DNA of 64,000 bases, taken from contig OU342806.1 of assembly GCA_910591455.2 (NCBI GenBank), forward strand, positions 16,622,841 to 16,686,840. Direction: 5' to 3'. Source of the DNA: Pholis gunnellus. Lineage: Eukaryota; Chordata; Actinopteri; Perciformes; Pholidae. Below the pieces are notes generated by a model that was not told the DNA's origin, searched no databases, and saw only the letters and a program-made list of their open reading frames with translations. Position 1 is the stretch's first letter; each line of letters opens with the position of its first letter. The position numbers and the translations under genes were made by a program. This document shows positions 12,739 to 23,908 of the stretch, piece after piece.

Positions 12739-13269
12739 CTTCATCCCCTCCCCCATGTCCCACTCCAATCTCATCAGACGCTCACTTTCCTAGACAGGGT
12801 CATCGTTTTAATGATATCAGCTATCAATCCTTCAGCCCGCTCCGAACCACACATGTAAAACCTATAAGGCTCTGCATTCAGCGGGGGCGCTGTCAATGCT
12901 GTTTGACTGATGTCATCGTGGGCAAAGGAAAACCATGAAGCAGCCGGACACAGCCTCGAGGATTTAGTCTATGCAGACACTGTTAAATCATAAACATGTT
13001 TTGATTGTATTGGAGAGTGGGTCAGAAAGCCAAATTGTGTCACAAATAAAGGATTCTGTTACAAAAGTACACTGCCTCATGTCATTTCGTGTTTCTTACT
13101 GCTAAAGGGTATTAGTGTGAAGATGCTATAATCATATTGATTAAAATAAATGGAACAAAACACAACTCAACACAATAAGAGAATAAATCCTTTTCAAAAT
13201 ATAAAGTGTAAATCAGACCAGCTTCCAGCCTGCCTCAAGAGGTCAGGAGACTCCTTGCAAGGTACACCG

Positions 13270-13297
13270 ACACACACACACACACACACACACACAA
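13270..13297. repeat. (CA)n microsatellite
   Basis: A 28 bp CA array. Confidence 0.93.
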
Positions 13298-13435
13298 ATG
13301 GATACTTACTCACTTGGTCACTCACACACATAGCATAAATGTCCCAATGGGGCCATACAACCTACGTGGGGGGAGGGGATGAACAGTACTATATGAAACC
13401 TCAGTTAGTCCTTTTGTGGCTAGCCAGACGTACAA

Positions 13436-13491
13436 ACACACACGCATACATACACACAGTAATGTGTGCTCTGTGTGTGTGTGTGTGTGTT
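13436..13491. repeat. Facing CA and TG tracts
   Basis: An imperfect CA tract at 13436-13458 is followed after 13 bp by a TG tract at 13472-13491. The two could pair as an imperfect inverted repeat. Confidence 0.8.
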
Positions 13492-13604
13492 TGCCTATGC
13501 TGAACATGTTTTTTGAAAACACACCATGAAAAAAGGTAGATGTTGAATCAAGCTTCTTAAACCTACAAATATGTGCCATACAACAGTCTAAACATACATC
13601 TTAA

Positions 13605-13800
13605 AATGGTTAATCCATTTATCAGCACCTCTTTATCAGCGCATTGCTAAATGATTAATAACCTTGATGATTATGGCAATTTAATTTTCAATTACAAACC
13701 AGTGGCAATCATGCATTCTAAACCCAAATTACTATGCATGTGGCAGAACAAAATGGAAATGATCAAAATTCATAATCACTCCTCTAGTGAGTGACTGACT
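13605..13800. other. Single-copy block, candidate conserved non-coding element
   Basis: No repeat and no coding potential. It is rich in ATTA-type homeodomain cores, for example GATTAATAACCTTGATGATT near 13652 and GCAATTTAATTTTCAATTAC near 13676. This texture is typical of developmental enhancers in vertebrates. It is called by eye only. Confidence 0.28.
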
Positions 13801-13859
13801 GACAGGCTGAAACATGCGAGTTATCAGCAACCCCCTCCAAAAACAAAAGGGAAAAATCC

Positions 13860-14240
13860 TTTCACCAGCAAACAACGTTCCCGCTGGCTGTATGAATCAA
13901 CGCTCACTGTGAGCCTTGTAATTCTCCTTCCGCAGGCCTGCACTTCCACCATTGCCATTCAAGTCCCAAACCGCAAAACATGCAGCGTGCTGCTGGTCGG
14001 TCCACATGACAAATTACTACTGGGCTTATTATCAAAAATCAGCACTCGTCGGAGGGAGTGGTTGGGAAGGGGGGGGGGGGGGGGGGGGGGGGGGACGTGT
14101 TTGGTCGGGATTCCAACAAAGCCTGCTGAGCATCCGCAAACAACAGAGCGGGACAAATGTATCCCGCTGCTGACAAGCAAAAATAATTCATTTCAATTAC
14201 AAATGGTTGTCGCTCAGAAGCAACGAAGAGCCCCACAAAG
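13860..14240. other. Single-copy block split by a G26 homopolymer
   Basis: Non-repetitive DNA on both sides of a G run, with TTATTATCAAAAATCAG and AATAATTCATTTCAATTACA stretches resembling homeodomain-bound enhancer DNA. Frames running through the poly-G (glycine or proline runs) are artefacts. Status as a conserved element is inferred from texture only. Confidence 0.25.
14069..14094. repeat. G26 homopolymer
   Basis: Twenty-six consecutive G on the plus strand. Runs this long form G-quadruplexes readily and are hard to sequence, so the true length may differ. Confidence 0.93.
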
Positions 14241-14849
14241 GTCACTAGGAGTTAGTGCGTGTGTGCGTGTGCGTGCAGTTGCTTGTACAGCGCTGTACAG
14301 TTTGTGCATACTTATTTGTCGTTTGGCTCAGAAGATGGTCGAAGAGAAGGTTATTATTTGCCGTGGAGACAAAGAAAAAAAACAAAAAGCCAACCTGCTG
14401 CTCTGCACTGTTTAGAGCTTCCAGATACGATGGCGGAATGTGATTATTTCTTGTGACACGCTGACCCCGCCTCTCTCCGTGTTCTGCTGCGCTCTCAGCA
14501 AAACAAAAAAACGCTGTAAACAGCCTCCCATCCTTTGTCTTTCCTGCCACGCTCATTCGTTCCTTATCCACTCCTCCTCTCCACCCTTCCCCTTCTGCCT
14601 CCAACACCCTCCCGCTCCCACCTTCCCTACCTCCCTTCCCCCCCGCTTCTTTTCCCTTTGGCAAACAGCCGGTTGTCCCTTCTTTTGTCTGCTTGGTTGG
14701 TGATCGCTGATTAGGAAAATAAATAAAGAAACACCTACTGGATGAAAGCATCGTGGCCTGAGTTCAGAGTGAATAACAAACTCCCAGCGGGAGAAGCCTC
14801 AATGTGACAAAAACATCGGAATTGGAGGCTAGAATAGAACTGATAAATA

Positions 14850-14851
<2 letters not shown>

Positions 14852-14921
<70 letters not shown>
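14852..14921. repeat. (TG)35 microsatellite
   Basis: A pure 70 bp TG array, followed 20 bp later by a short TG tail (14938-14950). Confidence 0.97.
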
Positions 14922-14923
<2 letters not shown>

Positions 14924-15297
14924 AGATATGTAGGTGTATGTGTGTGTGTGAGAGACGTCACATTTTAGAATTCTTTGATGATTGTGTTAGTAGATTTTTA
15001 TGTGATAATGATAGTTTTGATCTTTCCTTTTCTTTGTTCCTGGAGCAGCCAGGCCTTAGAGGTCTTACTCAAGCCAGTTGCTGCTGTTGGGGTTTTGTAG
15101 TATTTAAAAAAAACTTCCATATCATGAGATTAACTGTCAAAGTAAACATGAAGCCTTCATTCCAGATTCTGCTTTACATCAGTATGAACATCACATTGTG
15201 TCTACGCTTTATCGATCACCAGATATCAGGTTGCACAAATAGAAAACTCCACCAAGGAAATAATCCCTGAATCGCATGTTACCGTACAATCCTAACA

Positions 15298-15376
15298 GAC
15301 ACATCTACTATATTGTCTTTATTTACTATTTTAAAGACACACCTACTATATGGTGCTTATTTATTAGTATCTTTGT
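15298..15376 (+). repeat. Diverged tandem duplication, unit about 39 bp
   Basis: ACACATCTACTATATTGTCT at about 15299 recurs as ACACACCTACTATATGGTGC at about 15337. Each is followed by TTATTTA-TTA. Two copies lie head to tail, about 80 percent alike by eye. Confidence 0.7.
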
Positions 15377-15479
15377 TAAGGACTGTTCACTTTGGTCAGC
15401 GTTGTGACTCACGACCATGAGAGCTTCCTCGTTAGAGCTCCACCGTCATCTCAAGCAGGTTTACACTGTCAAAGTAATC

Positions 15480-15830
15480 ATGTTTTCTCAACTAATCCCT
15501 TCAAGGCCCACATGTCCCATCATCATCGAGTGCATGAATGAAATTACACAATGACTAAGCTCTTTTCATTGGCCCACAAAGCTGCTTGATTTGTGAACAT
15601 TAGGAGGGAGGAGAGAAAGGGATGTGGTAGGAACCATTTGACACAGCCTTTGTTGCGGCTTATGATTCATCATACTTTGTAAACCTGCCAAATGAGCTCA
15701 TCTGTCGGATATAATCTCATGACATCTGAACTTTGAATGGATGGGAGGCTGCTGGGAGTGGCCTGTGGTTACTTGATTAAAAATGCATATTGGAATTTGA
15801 CTTTCAAATCCCATGATTACCAAATAACAC
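15480..15830. other. Single-copy block, candidate conserved non-coding element
   Basis: No repeat or coding sign. It contains TGATTAAAAATGCATATTGG near 15774, with an octamer-like ATGCATAT core, and several TGA-TCA-type half sites. The call rests on texture only. Confidence 0.22.
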
Positions 15831-16664
15831 ACTACTGTGGTAGTATATTATTACAATGCTAGCTGCCAGTAAATTAGAATTTGGGTGAGGAATTTCCATT
15901 CCTTCAATTTTGTCAATAACTTGACTAAGATAAATTGGAACCACACCAACCGAGCTAAGAATAAAAGCCAGCATGTCTTATAATTAAAATTTTCATCAAA
16001 ATATTGAATTTAAAAAGGGAATAACTGTATGTTAATAAAGGTTAAATGCCGAGGTGGTGAAAAGTTCCTACGGTATAAACCAAAGACATTATAGCATGTT
16101 TCAATACAGTGGCAACTTTATGTCAGTAGAGACTTTTTCAAATATTTAATCAGGTTATGAAGAAGCTAAACATTGACCAGAAATGATTGCAAACCCACGC
16201 AGATATAAGATATTAATATATATTTTGTTAAAGTACAATATTTCCAAAAGCTTCTCTGATACCTAGATGCATTTACAAAATAAGAGACCTTTAATCTTTT
16301 TCAAGTTCCTGTCTTAATTCATAAACATTTACCACAGGGAATTATCTTATTATTAATTTAGGAGATGGCTATAATCAACAATCCGTCTTCTGTTTATCCC
16401 AATCACAAGATGATGTGTGAAACGGTTACACAAAGCAAATCAATGAGGATGTAGCCATTAGATGAGAGATTTAGACAGAAGTGACCGAAAGTTACCTTTC
16501 ACTGTGTGGTTCTTTTTAATCATCGTGGGTATCAGGGACACGTTTGTGAAATAACTGTTTTCCCCATTTCCTCCTTCTGCATGTTTCCCTGTCACCTAGG
16601 TGTATCCACGGATACCCCGGGCCACCGGAATACAAATACAACCAAGACACTCTCAACCCCATTA

Positions 16665-16687
16665 CCACACACACACACACACACACA
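16665..16687. repeat. (CA)n microsatellite
   Basis: A short 23 bp CA array. Confidence 0.9.
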
Positions 16688-17044
16688 AATCCTAAACTGC
16701 GCTGTCTTCTCTCCTTCTCCACTGTCTCTCACACCATCCCCCTTCATTAACAGCTTCCCCATCTCAACTGACAGTCACAGGGGACTATTTGTTCAGTTTT
16801 GATAAACGGGACAGTGGGGAACCTTTCTTTCATTTGCTCTTCAAAGATTATGCATAAATTTACAAAGCGCATTATGTGCATTTGAGCTAACGAGTGGTGG
16901 TTGTCATTCACCTTTCGCCTGCTCCTCCCATCCAAGCGCATTGAGGTGGGGGCTGATTATGTATCCACAAACTGCCTTGGTTTCAGATGGATGCACACTA
17001 TTTCTGCATCTGTGTCTCGACCTATCAGTCTGGTTTTAGGTGTG

Positions 17045-17045
<1 letters not shown>

Positions 17046-17092
<47 letters not shown>

Positions 17093-17107
17093 AGGGTGGG
17101 GGGGGGG
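17046..17107. repeat. (TG)22 microsatellite followed by a poly-G tract
   Basis: A TG array at 17046-17089, then TGAGGGTGG and a run of ten G up to 17107. Confidence 0.93.
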
Positions 17108-17234
17108 TGCCCTTGGATCACTTTTAAAAACCCCAGAGAGGGGTTGATGAAAGGGCTCCCAGCAGGTGCTCTTGGCCACAAAACACAATGGTGAACTAGC
17201 TGCTGGCCGAAGCAGCTGAAAAGTAGTGCCAGGA

Positions 17235-17262
17235 GGGTGGAGGGTGAAGGGCAGAGGGTGGG
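17235..17262 (+). other. Canonical G-quadruplex motif
   Basis: Five GGG tracts (17235-37, 17242-44, 17249-51, 17256-58, 17260-62) are separated by loops of 4, 4, 4 and 1 bases. This meets the usual G3+N1-7 rule with very regular spacing. It lies on the strand opposite to the lrp8 transcript, so it would form in DNA and not in the pre-mRNA. Confidence 0.7.
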
Positions 17263-18170
17263 TGCCGGTTGGTGGTGGGGTGGTCAGGTTTCGGAGCCAG
17301 CAGTGTGCGGGCACGGCTTTTCGATGGCAGCGAACAAAGCGGACCTCTTCATAGCCATCCAGAGATGCAAATTGCTCTTCATCAAAGTTTCACACTCGGC
17401 TTCCAGCGAACAAAATGGAAATGCTGGCTCCTCTGCTAGAACTGTCAGTAACACCCCCATCCTCTGTCCTCTTTCACCAATTGTAGCTGGCAGTTCTTAG
17501 ACGAACAGCAAGGTGAGCACACACATGCACTCACATACTCACAATCTCCAGGCCCACCTTTCTTTCCACTAGCAGTACCCAACAGGGAAGCAACAGCCAT
17601 CAATGACATCCCTGCCGGAGGGGTATTTAAACCTGATCAGTATCATCCCAGAGCATATGTGTGTACCATAGATGCCTTTATTATGTCAGATTTTCTTCTC
17701 TTGTCCTCTTCACCTCCTCTCTTTTTGTCGCCAGCTAGTGAAACGGGAAGATGGCCTGAAGTCTCCGGCTGAGTGAGATAACAGCAGAGCTTTGACCTCA
17801 TACAGGACTGTCTTTCCATATTCTAGTGATGTCTTAATACATTTCTAAAATTGCTAATGAGGCATATACTGTATGACCTGTTGGCTCAGCCTATGTTTTT
17901 AAAAGTATCACTGGATGGCGATGATGTTTTCTAATTCCTCTGCGTGTTTGTGCGAGTATGTTTGTGTTCTGTACAGCTTGTGCCAGGCCCGAGGAGGGGT
18001 TTTGTTGAACCCGTTTGACCACCCAAAGCTCGCTGAGTGATCGGAATAATGTCCAGCAAGTAACAAATAACAACCTTACAATTATTTAAAGTGTTGAATT
18101 TGCTACAATCTCAAAGATGTTGTCAAGCATATCACCCGCCGGATATCAGCAAAATTTCCCCTCTCTGAAG

Positions 18171-18213
18171 ACTCCCAAATATGTCAGACAGACACCATGA
18201 CATATTTGGGAGT
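18171..18213. repeat. Perfect 16 bp inverted repeat with 11-base loop
   Basis: ACTCCCAAATATGTCA (18171-18186) and its exact reverse complement (18198-18213) flank an 11-base loop. It could fold as a cruciform in DNA or a hairpin in RNA. It may be the end-to-end remnant of a fold-back element. The stem is shorter than a typical microRNA precursor and does not extend usefully. Confidence 0.85.
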
Positions 18214-18621
18214 TGACGTTTGTCCACTCACATGGGAACGAGGGGGGGTGTCTTAGTACAGTTGACAATAGGAGCCAGAAGGTCAGGGGACAGCAACAGA
18301 ATAGAGACTTGTGGTTTTTTCTTCGAAGCTCATTTGTGTGTAACTATAAACCTTTTCAATCAAACAGTCCGAGGAAATAAGGAAATAAACCTAGGGAGTA
18401 ACTGAGGAACTCAAATCTCCTCCAGAGCATTTAGTTTTGTGTTTCTGTTGTATATATAGACTGTATAAAAGAATTGGACCTGTTCATTCCATATATTCAG
18501 AAGTCTACTTCTTATATACAGAAGTGAATAGGTGTGACATCACCTATTGTTTTTGTAGACTACAGTTTTACCTATTTCAGCATTTTGGCTGAACTTTTGT
18601 CTGTTTTAATCGTAATGGGGC

Positions 18622-18870
18622 CGTAATTTACTCAATTACCATCATGATGTATTGAAGAAGACTTGAAACTAGCGGTTGAGACCATAAACTCATGTTTACA
18701 ATGTTTACTGAGGTAATAAATCAAGTAAGAAGTAGAATCATTTTCTCATAGACTTCTATACAATCAGACTTTTTGCAACCAGACGAGTTGCCCCCTGCTG
18801 GCTATTAGAAAAAAAGCAAGTTTGAGGCACTTTAATATTGGCTTCACTTTTCAGACCTGGATGTAGCCGC
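18622..18870 (+). mobile_element. Interspersed teleost repeat, copy 1
   Basis: About 245 bp matching a second copy at 58800-59047 in the same orientation. Shared landmarks include TGAGACCATAAACTC, TTTACTGAGGTAATAAATCA, TTTTCTCATAGACTTCTATA, GTTGCCCCCTGCTGGCTATT and GCACTTTA-TATTGGCTTCAC. I recognise it as a high-copy non-autonomous repeat of fish genomes. The transposon class is unknown to me. Upstream sequence from about 18440 (TATATAGACTGTATAAAA and a GTGACATCACC part) may be more of the same element. Confidence 0.8.
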
Positions 18871-18956
18871 CTGGTTGTTTCACAAGAACAGCAAAGCTTC
18901 GGCAAATTATGCGGAGAGCAAAAGCTTGAGTTTTACACGTGATGAGGAAACAACAC

Positions 18957-19175
18957 TGGGGCGACAGGGGCTAAGTGGAGATCAGGGCCGTCCTTCAATC
19001 AGAGGATCGGCGGTTCGATCCCCGGCTCCACTAGTCGCATGTCGACGTGTCCTTGAGCAAGACACTTAACCCCAAAATTGCTCCCGTAGCTGTTCCTACG
19101 GTGTATGTGATAGAATCTGAATGTAAGTCGCTTTGGATAAAAGCGTCTGCTAAATGACTGTAATGTAATGTAATG
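18957..19175 (+). mobile_element. tRNA-derived SINE with L2-type 3' tail
   Basis: A polymerase III B box, GGTTCGATCCCC, is at 19012-19023, with a degenerate A box (GGCTAAGTGG, about 18969) upstream. The 3' part contains GCTTTGGATAAAAGC at 19130-19144, a 5 bp stem with a GGATA loop. This is the recognition hairpin of UnaL2-type L2 LINEs, followed by GCGTCTGCTAAATGA and a (GTAAT)n tail at 19160-19175. The family uses L2 reverse transcriptase for mobility. The copy looks nearly full-length. No convincing target-site duplication was seen. Confidence 0.85.
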
Positions 19176-20894
19176 TTAACAAGAGTGACTGACCTCCGTG
19201 CAACATTGCTTTTCTACTGTCCACTTTTCCAACGTCAACTCAAACATCAGAGAAAAACAATGGAAAAGTTGGTTCAGATCTCTGAGTGTTTTGTTTTTCC
19301 GGGATCATTTTCTGATCTTTTAGATTCAGCAAAGTTTCCATCTGCTTTTATTTCTCTTTCTATCTCTCCCTTTCTGGTCGACAGCTTGGGTTGTCTGTTA
19401 TGTAACTGTTGTGTAAAAGTCAGTAACATTACACAAAATTCTCATCCCTACTTCGGATATTGACAGAAGAATCATTGCTGCGCTTGCAGTTCATAGTTCC
19501 TTGCTGGAAGACTACCTCAAGGAAAGTGACCTTTTGAGGTCCAGGAACCAAAACTTTAACAAAGTTACGCTAGTCAAACTTTTTTGTGGAAAAACTGCTG
19601 CAGTCCAAAACAATTTTATGCATCATTATGACAATCCTGAAAAAGTGTTGGTCTGTCATGCCACATTATTCAACTTCTTTACCGTCCAGTTATGTTCAGT
19701 GAAAGTTCTCTGAAACGGCCCTTCACTGTGTACTGCATGCTATAATACACACATCTCTATGCCGTTGTGAAAGCCTTGCTCTCACTAGATATTAAGTAAT
19801 AGCAATATGGTACCAACCATTTATCCTATGTCTCCTGTTATTTTCTTCCATCCTTGACTGAATAGACTCTGCATACGGAGGAGGCCTGGCTGATTAGTAT
19901 TCTTTAGAGTCTCTACGATCAGACAGGCCCACGATCAGAATGCAAGGAAGTCCTCTTGCCGGCGGTAAAGGAGTGAGGGTGAGGGGGACAAGACAGCAGA
20001 GGCCTGTCTACCATGTAAACAAAGCTTTAAAGATCGCATTTACAATGCTGCACAGTCTGAAACGAAGAGACAGCAGAGCAAAGAGAAGGTCTCCACTTCA
20101 TTTCTTAACGGTGTGGTTAAGATCTTTAGTCTACGGACCTCCATTTTGTACGGAGTAAACATGTGCCTCAAATTGAATACCGCTCTGTTCCAATGAAGAA
20201 ATAAGTTGTGAAATGTTGCATTCGAACATGTTAAATTGAACAAAAAAAGATGCGAGGAAACCTGTTTTGACAGTAGGAAGCAAGCATGTGAAGTCATGAA
20301 AAAGCAAGCTTTTCCAAAGCGTAAAGAAAAGCAGACGCTAAAGTGTTTGTAAGCAGGAGCATAAGGACCAGTGACACTGGTGTAAGAAACAGATTACATC
20401 TGCACCTTGCTCTATTTGTCAGTCCAAAATCAAAAAAATAATTCATTATTTGTTTCAGAACTAATGAACTCAAAACCAAATTTGTGTTTGTGGTATTAAT
20501 ATTGCAGAAAATCACCTTTTGTAATGACATACCATGATGTTTGTCACAACTTCAAGTACTATACATCTTTCTAATGGAAACATTACGCTCTGCTCTACTC
20601 AATCCAATAGTCATGAAATATCAAATAGGGTTGTCGACATCTTGAAATAAGCGCCAAAATTCAAAGACAGAAAAAACACTCAACACCTTTATTTCATCGT
20701 TGATATGAAATGTTAAGAAGCTGGTGACTTTGTCCTATTGCTAGACACTTGCCCATCTTTAATTTCATTTAACACATAATAGGCCTGCCATATTCCCAAC
20801 AGGATTCCGCTGCTCGCCCTCCCTTCCCCGCCTCCCTATTTGTATCGCCCTGCAGTACATCTTCTGTATCTCTCTCCCTGCACACTAAACAACC

Positions 20895-21075
20895 TCTTTT
20901 TGTGGTCCATGTCATTGCATGGCCGGGGCCTTTCAGTCCTGACGGATAAGGGCCCAATAAGAGCCGACTGGGCACCGACAAAGGTATGGCAGACGGGAGC
21001 GAGTGTTGGCTGCAGCCAATTTAGCCCTCCAGAGGAATAATTTACAGCTCTGCCAAAGTTGATTTCCCTTACTAC
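20895..21075. other. Single-copy block, candidate conserved non-coding element
   Basis: GC-balanced sequence with GGATAAGGGCCCAATAAGAG near 20943 and TTTAGCCCTCCAGAGGAATA near 21019. No repeat and no credible open frame. Inferred from texture only. Confidence 0.22.
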
Positions 21076-22083
21076 AACCAAAAGCACTCAGAGGCCATAG
21101 CACCATAGCTCACTGTTAGATAGCCGAGTATAGCAGCACACAATCGCACACAACGGAGCTGAGAGGCAGAGAAGAGGGAAAGCAGTTGTTTGAATTATTG
21201 AACATTTATTATAAAGTGGGGAAAACAGTACACTAATGGGAGAGACGGGTAGTGTGTGGCTCTGAGGGTGTGAACCAAATGACAGCGTTGAGCCCGACTG
21301 AGACTACTTGAGTTTACGTCACTGCTTTCTGGTTGGACCACAGTAGCCAATGAGAGCGAAAAGCTGGACCAGCTGATGGTGTCGAGCAACAATAAAACAT
21401 TCTACTTTTATTTTTTAATTTTAAACATATCTTGTGGCTTTAATTCATCAGCAGAATAGTGGATGACGTCCACTCAGTGGTCATGGAGATGGTTCACATG
21501 ATGCAGGAAGGGGATTTCACACAAACAATAACAAACGAATATGTACATATAAGAACAACCTGCTATCACACACAAAATAGTCAAAAACTAAAACTATGCT
21601 TGTATTCTATATTATCCAGCTCAACGATTTTCAGAAAATGTACCTTGAGCTGGGACTTTTTGCTCTAACTGTTATTTACAACTTAAATAATGAACCTTCA
21701 AGCCTACCGTAATCTACCAGGTTTTCTCTCCTGCAGTCCAAACTAGAAAAGGTTTACAATCAGAGAAGAAGCAGAATAATCCTTACATTGGAGAAGCTGG
21801 AATCAGCTAATGCTTGGCATATTAACTTGATAAACCATTTCAAGGAATAAGTCAATTATCAAAGCTGTTGTAGATTAATTTTCCGTTGGTTAACGGACTA
21901 CTTTTTACAGCTAGAATGCTTGTGCACATTTAGTTAATTGTGAGGTTATTAATTTTGCCCTGAAGTGTGCAATGAAGCTGCTTATGTGAGCAGCTGCAGC
22001 GTACTAAACACCTCACTGAATCTTTTATTTGTTCCACATAAAAGAAGATCCAAGTCTCTTAGCAGAACACACAAACCTCTGTA

Positions 22084-22084
<1 letters not shown>

Positions 22085-22141
<57 letters not shown>
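22085..22141. repeat. (CA)28 microsatellite
   Basis: A pure 57 bp CA array. Confidence 0.97.
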
Positions 22142-22144
<3 letters not shown>

Positions 22145-22677
22145 CCAGTTGTGCTAAAAGAAGAGATTGGCTTTGACATCTGCCTCAGTGTGTATTGTCC
22201 TGTTCTCATTTGTATGGGGCCTAATATCACCCTAACCTTTACGCCGTGCACTGGTTCAATTGCATCAGCATAAAACTGCTTCAGTGAAAAGCCAACTACT
22301 TTATCCTCTCAAAAGCTGACTTTGTTTTCTTTGTTTGTTTTATACAATAGTATAAGTTTGAGCATGATGACAAAGATGGAGACATGGTGGACGCCTGTTT
22401 GTTTCTTGTTTGTTTTTTTAAAGAACACAAGCAAACAGCTTATAACTGATCTGCAACCAACACAAGTTCCAACATGTTCAACTTGTTTAATGCAGATTTT
22501 GCTTTACAAAAACGAACAAGCAATTTGCTGTTCCGGCAGCCATGATGGCTTTGAATAGGCGGAGAGGGAAAGGCTCGTTTGGTTGGAGTTTTGTCCAAAA
22601 AGTCACACTGACACTATGGCAACACAATAGCATCTCAATGAGAGTTGAGGTAGTAGTGAGAGAGAAATGACTCTGCT

Positions 22678-22706
22678 TGTGTGTGTGTGTGTGTGTGTGC
22701 GTGTGT
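22678..22706. repeat. (TG)n microsatellite
   Basis: A 29 bp TG array with one CG step. Confidence 0.92.
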
Positions 22707-22879
22707 TAGAGGGGGTAGGAAACAATTCAAACCCTTTCTTCATGTCTGTTTGCAAGAAATGGTTGAGTAGAGGGGAGAGGGGACCCAAATGTTATTACCT
22801 TCCTTTGCTCCACCCCTCCATCAATCCATCTTCCCACACACACACACGAGAACACACAGATTTTCCCAAATTCAGTGAA

Positions 22880-23345
22880 GCATGGAGCAATTCCTCTTTC
22901 AGCCCCTTTATTCCTGGGAAAAGCTTATGGGTCTTAATTGCATTACTGGGAGGCATCAGGGGCCAGAAGGAGCGTTCAAACCTGGTGAAGGCGGAACAGA
23001 AATGGAATTCTCATTTAACAGAAGAGGAGAATAATCCCTCGCTGACAGTCTGGAGGTTATCACTGCCTTTCTCTCTCCTTTTATGACTCTCATTCATTTG
23101 GTCTTTTTTTTCCCCCTCAAAAGTTTCATTTCCATCTCAGCACCACTGTGCAAATTACACCAAATTAGAATGGTTGGATGTAAACAGCAAATTGGATCAA
23201 ACTGCCACCCTTGACATGTTGATGCTCTCTTGAAATGGAAAAAAAAATCATACGATAAAATAAAGTGGAAACGCACTTGTTTGAATAATTAATGAGTGGA
23301 TTGACATCATCAGCCCAATGCATGGTTTAATTTAATTAAGAGTAA
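22880..23345. other. Single-copy block, candidate conserved non-coding element
   Basis: Includes TCTTAATTGCATTACTGGGA near 22932 and, at the right end, TTTGAATAATTAATGAGTGG and TTTAATTTAATTAAGAG. Homeodomain-type TAAT cores are dense and no repeat is visible. Confidence 0.25.
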
Positions 23346-23862
23346 CAATTGAAAATGGTCTTTTTACTCTCTTGAATGTCCATCACAACCTCCCAGAAAA
23401 GTTAACCCTGCAGTTGGTCATATCTATGTTTCAATTACCCATTGTATGGCTGCAGCAGTTATTATATATATCATTGTAATATTAGAACACTTACACACCT
23501 ACCCACTTGTGTTTCAAGGAACATTTAGTGTATTCTTCTTTCAATACGAAGTTCTTTAGTCACATATTTGGATTCTCTAAATGTGTCCCCAACTGTGTTC
23601 ATGTCAAATTCTTCTGTTTGAGCAGACAAATTGGCAGAGCTGACTTTCCTGCACGTTGAGGAAGCTTATTCAAACATGACATCAAAGCAGAAAAGCACCT
23701 CTGCCAACAGAGAAAAGGCTACAAGTGTGAAAGTACCTTTTCCCTACACTAGATACCACAACTCATTCTATCAGCACGATGGCTGCTATTGACAGAGGCC
23801 GTATGAAAGGTTCACCGTGTGTTTGTGTAGATACTGCATGCGAGGCAAGAGGTGGCTGTAAG

Positions 23863-23863
<1 letters not shown>

Positions 23864-23906
<43 letters not shown>
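23864..23906. repeat. (TA)21 microsatellite
   Basis: A 43 bp TA run, the longest TA array in the window. Confidence 0.96.

Positions 23907-23908
<2 letters not shown>

Noticed and set aside
14641..14751. Pyrimidine-rich tract considered as a splice acceptor
   Set aside because: No protein-like open frame follows on either strand.
20325..20345. GCAGACGCT near AAAGCG, recalling an inverted SINE tail
   Set aside because: The pieces are in the wrong order and orientation for the GCTTTGGATAAAAGC hairpin.
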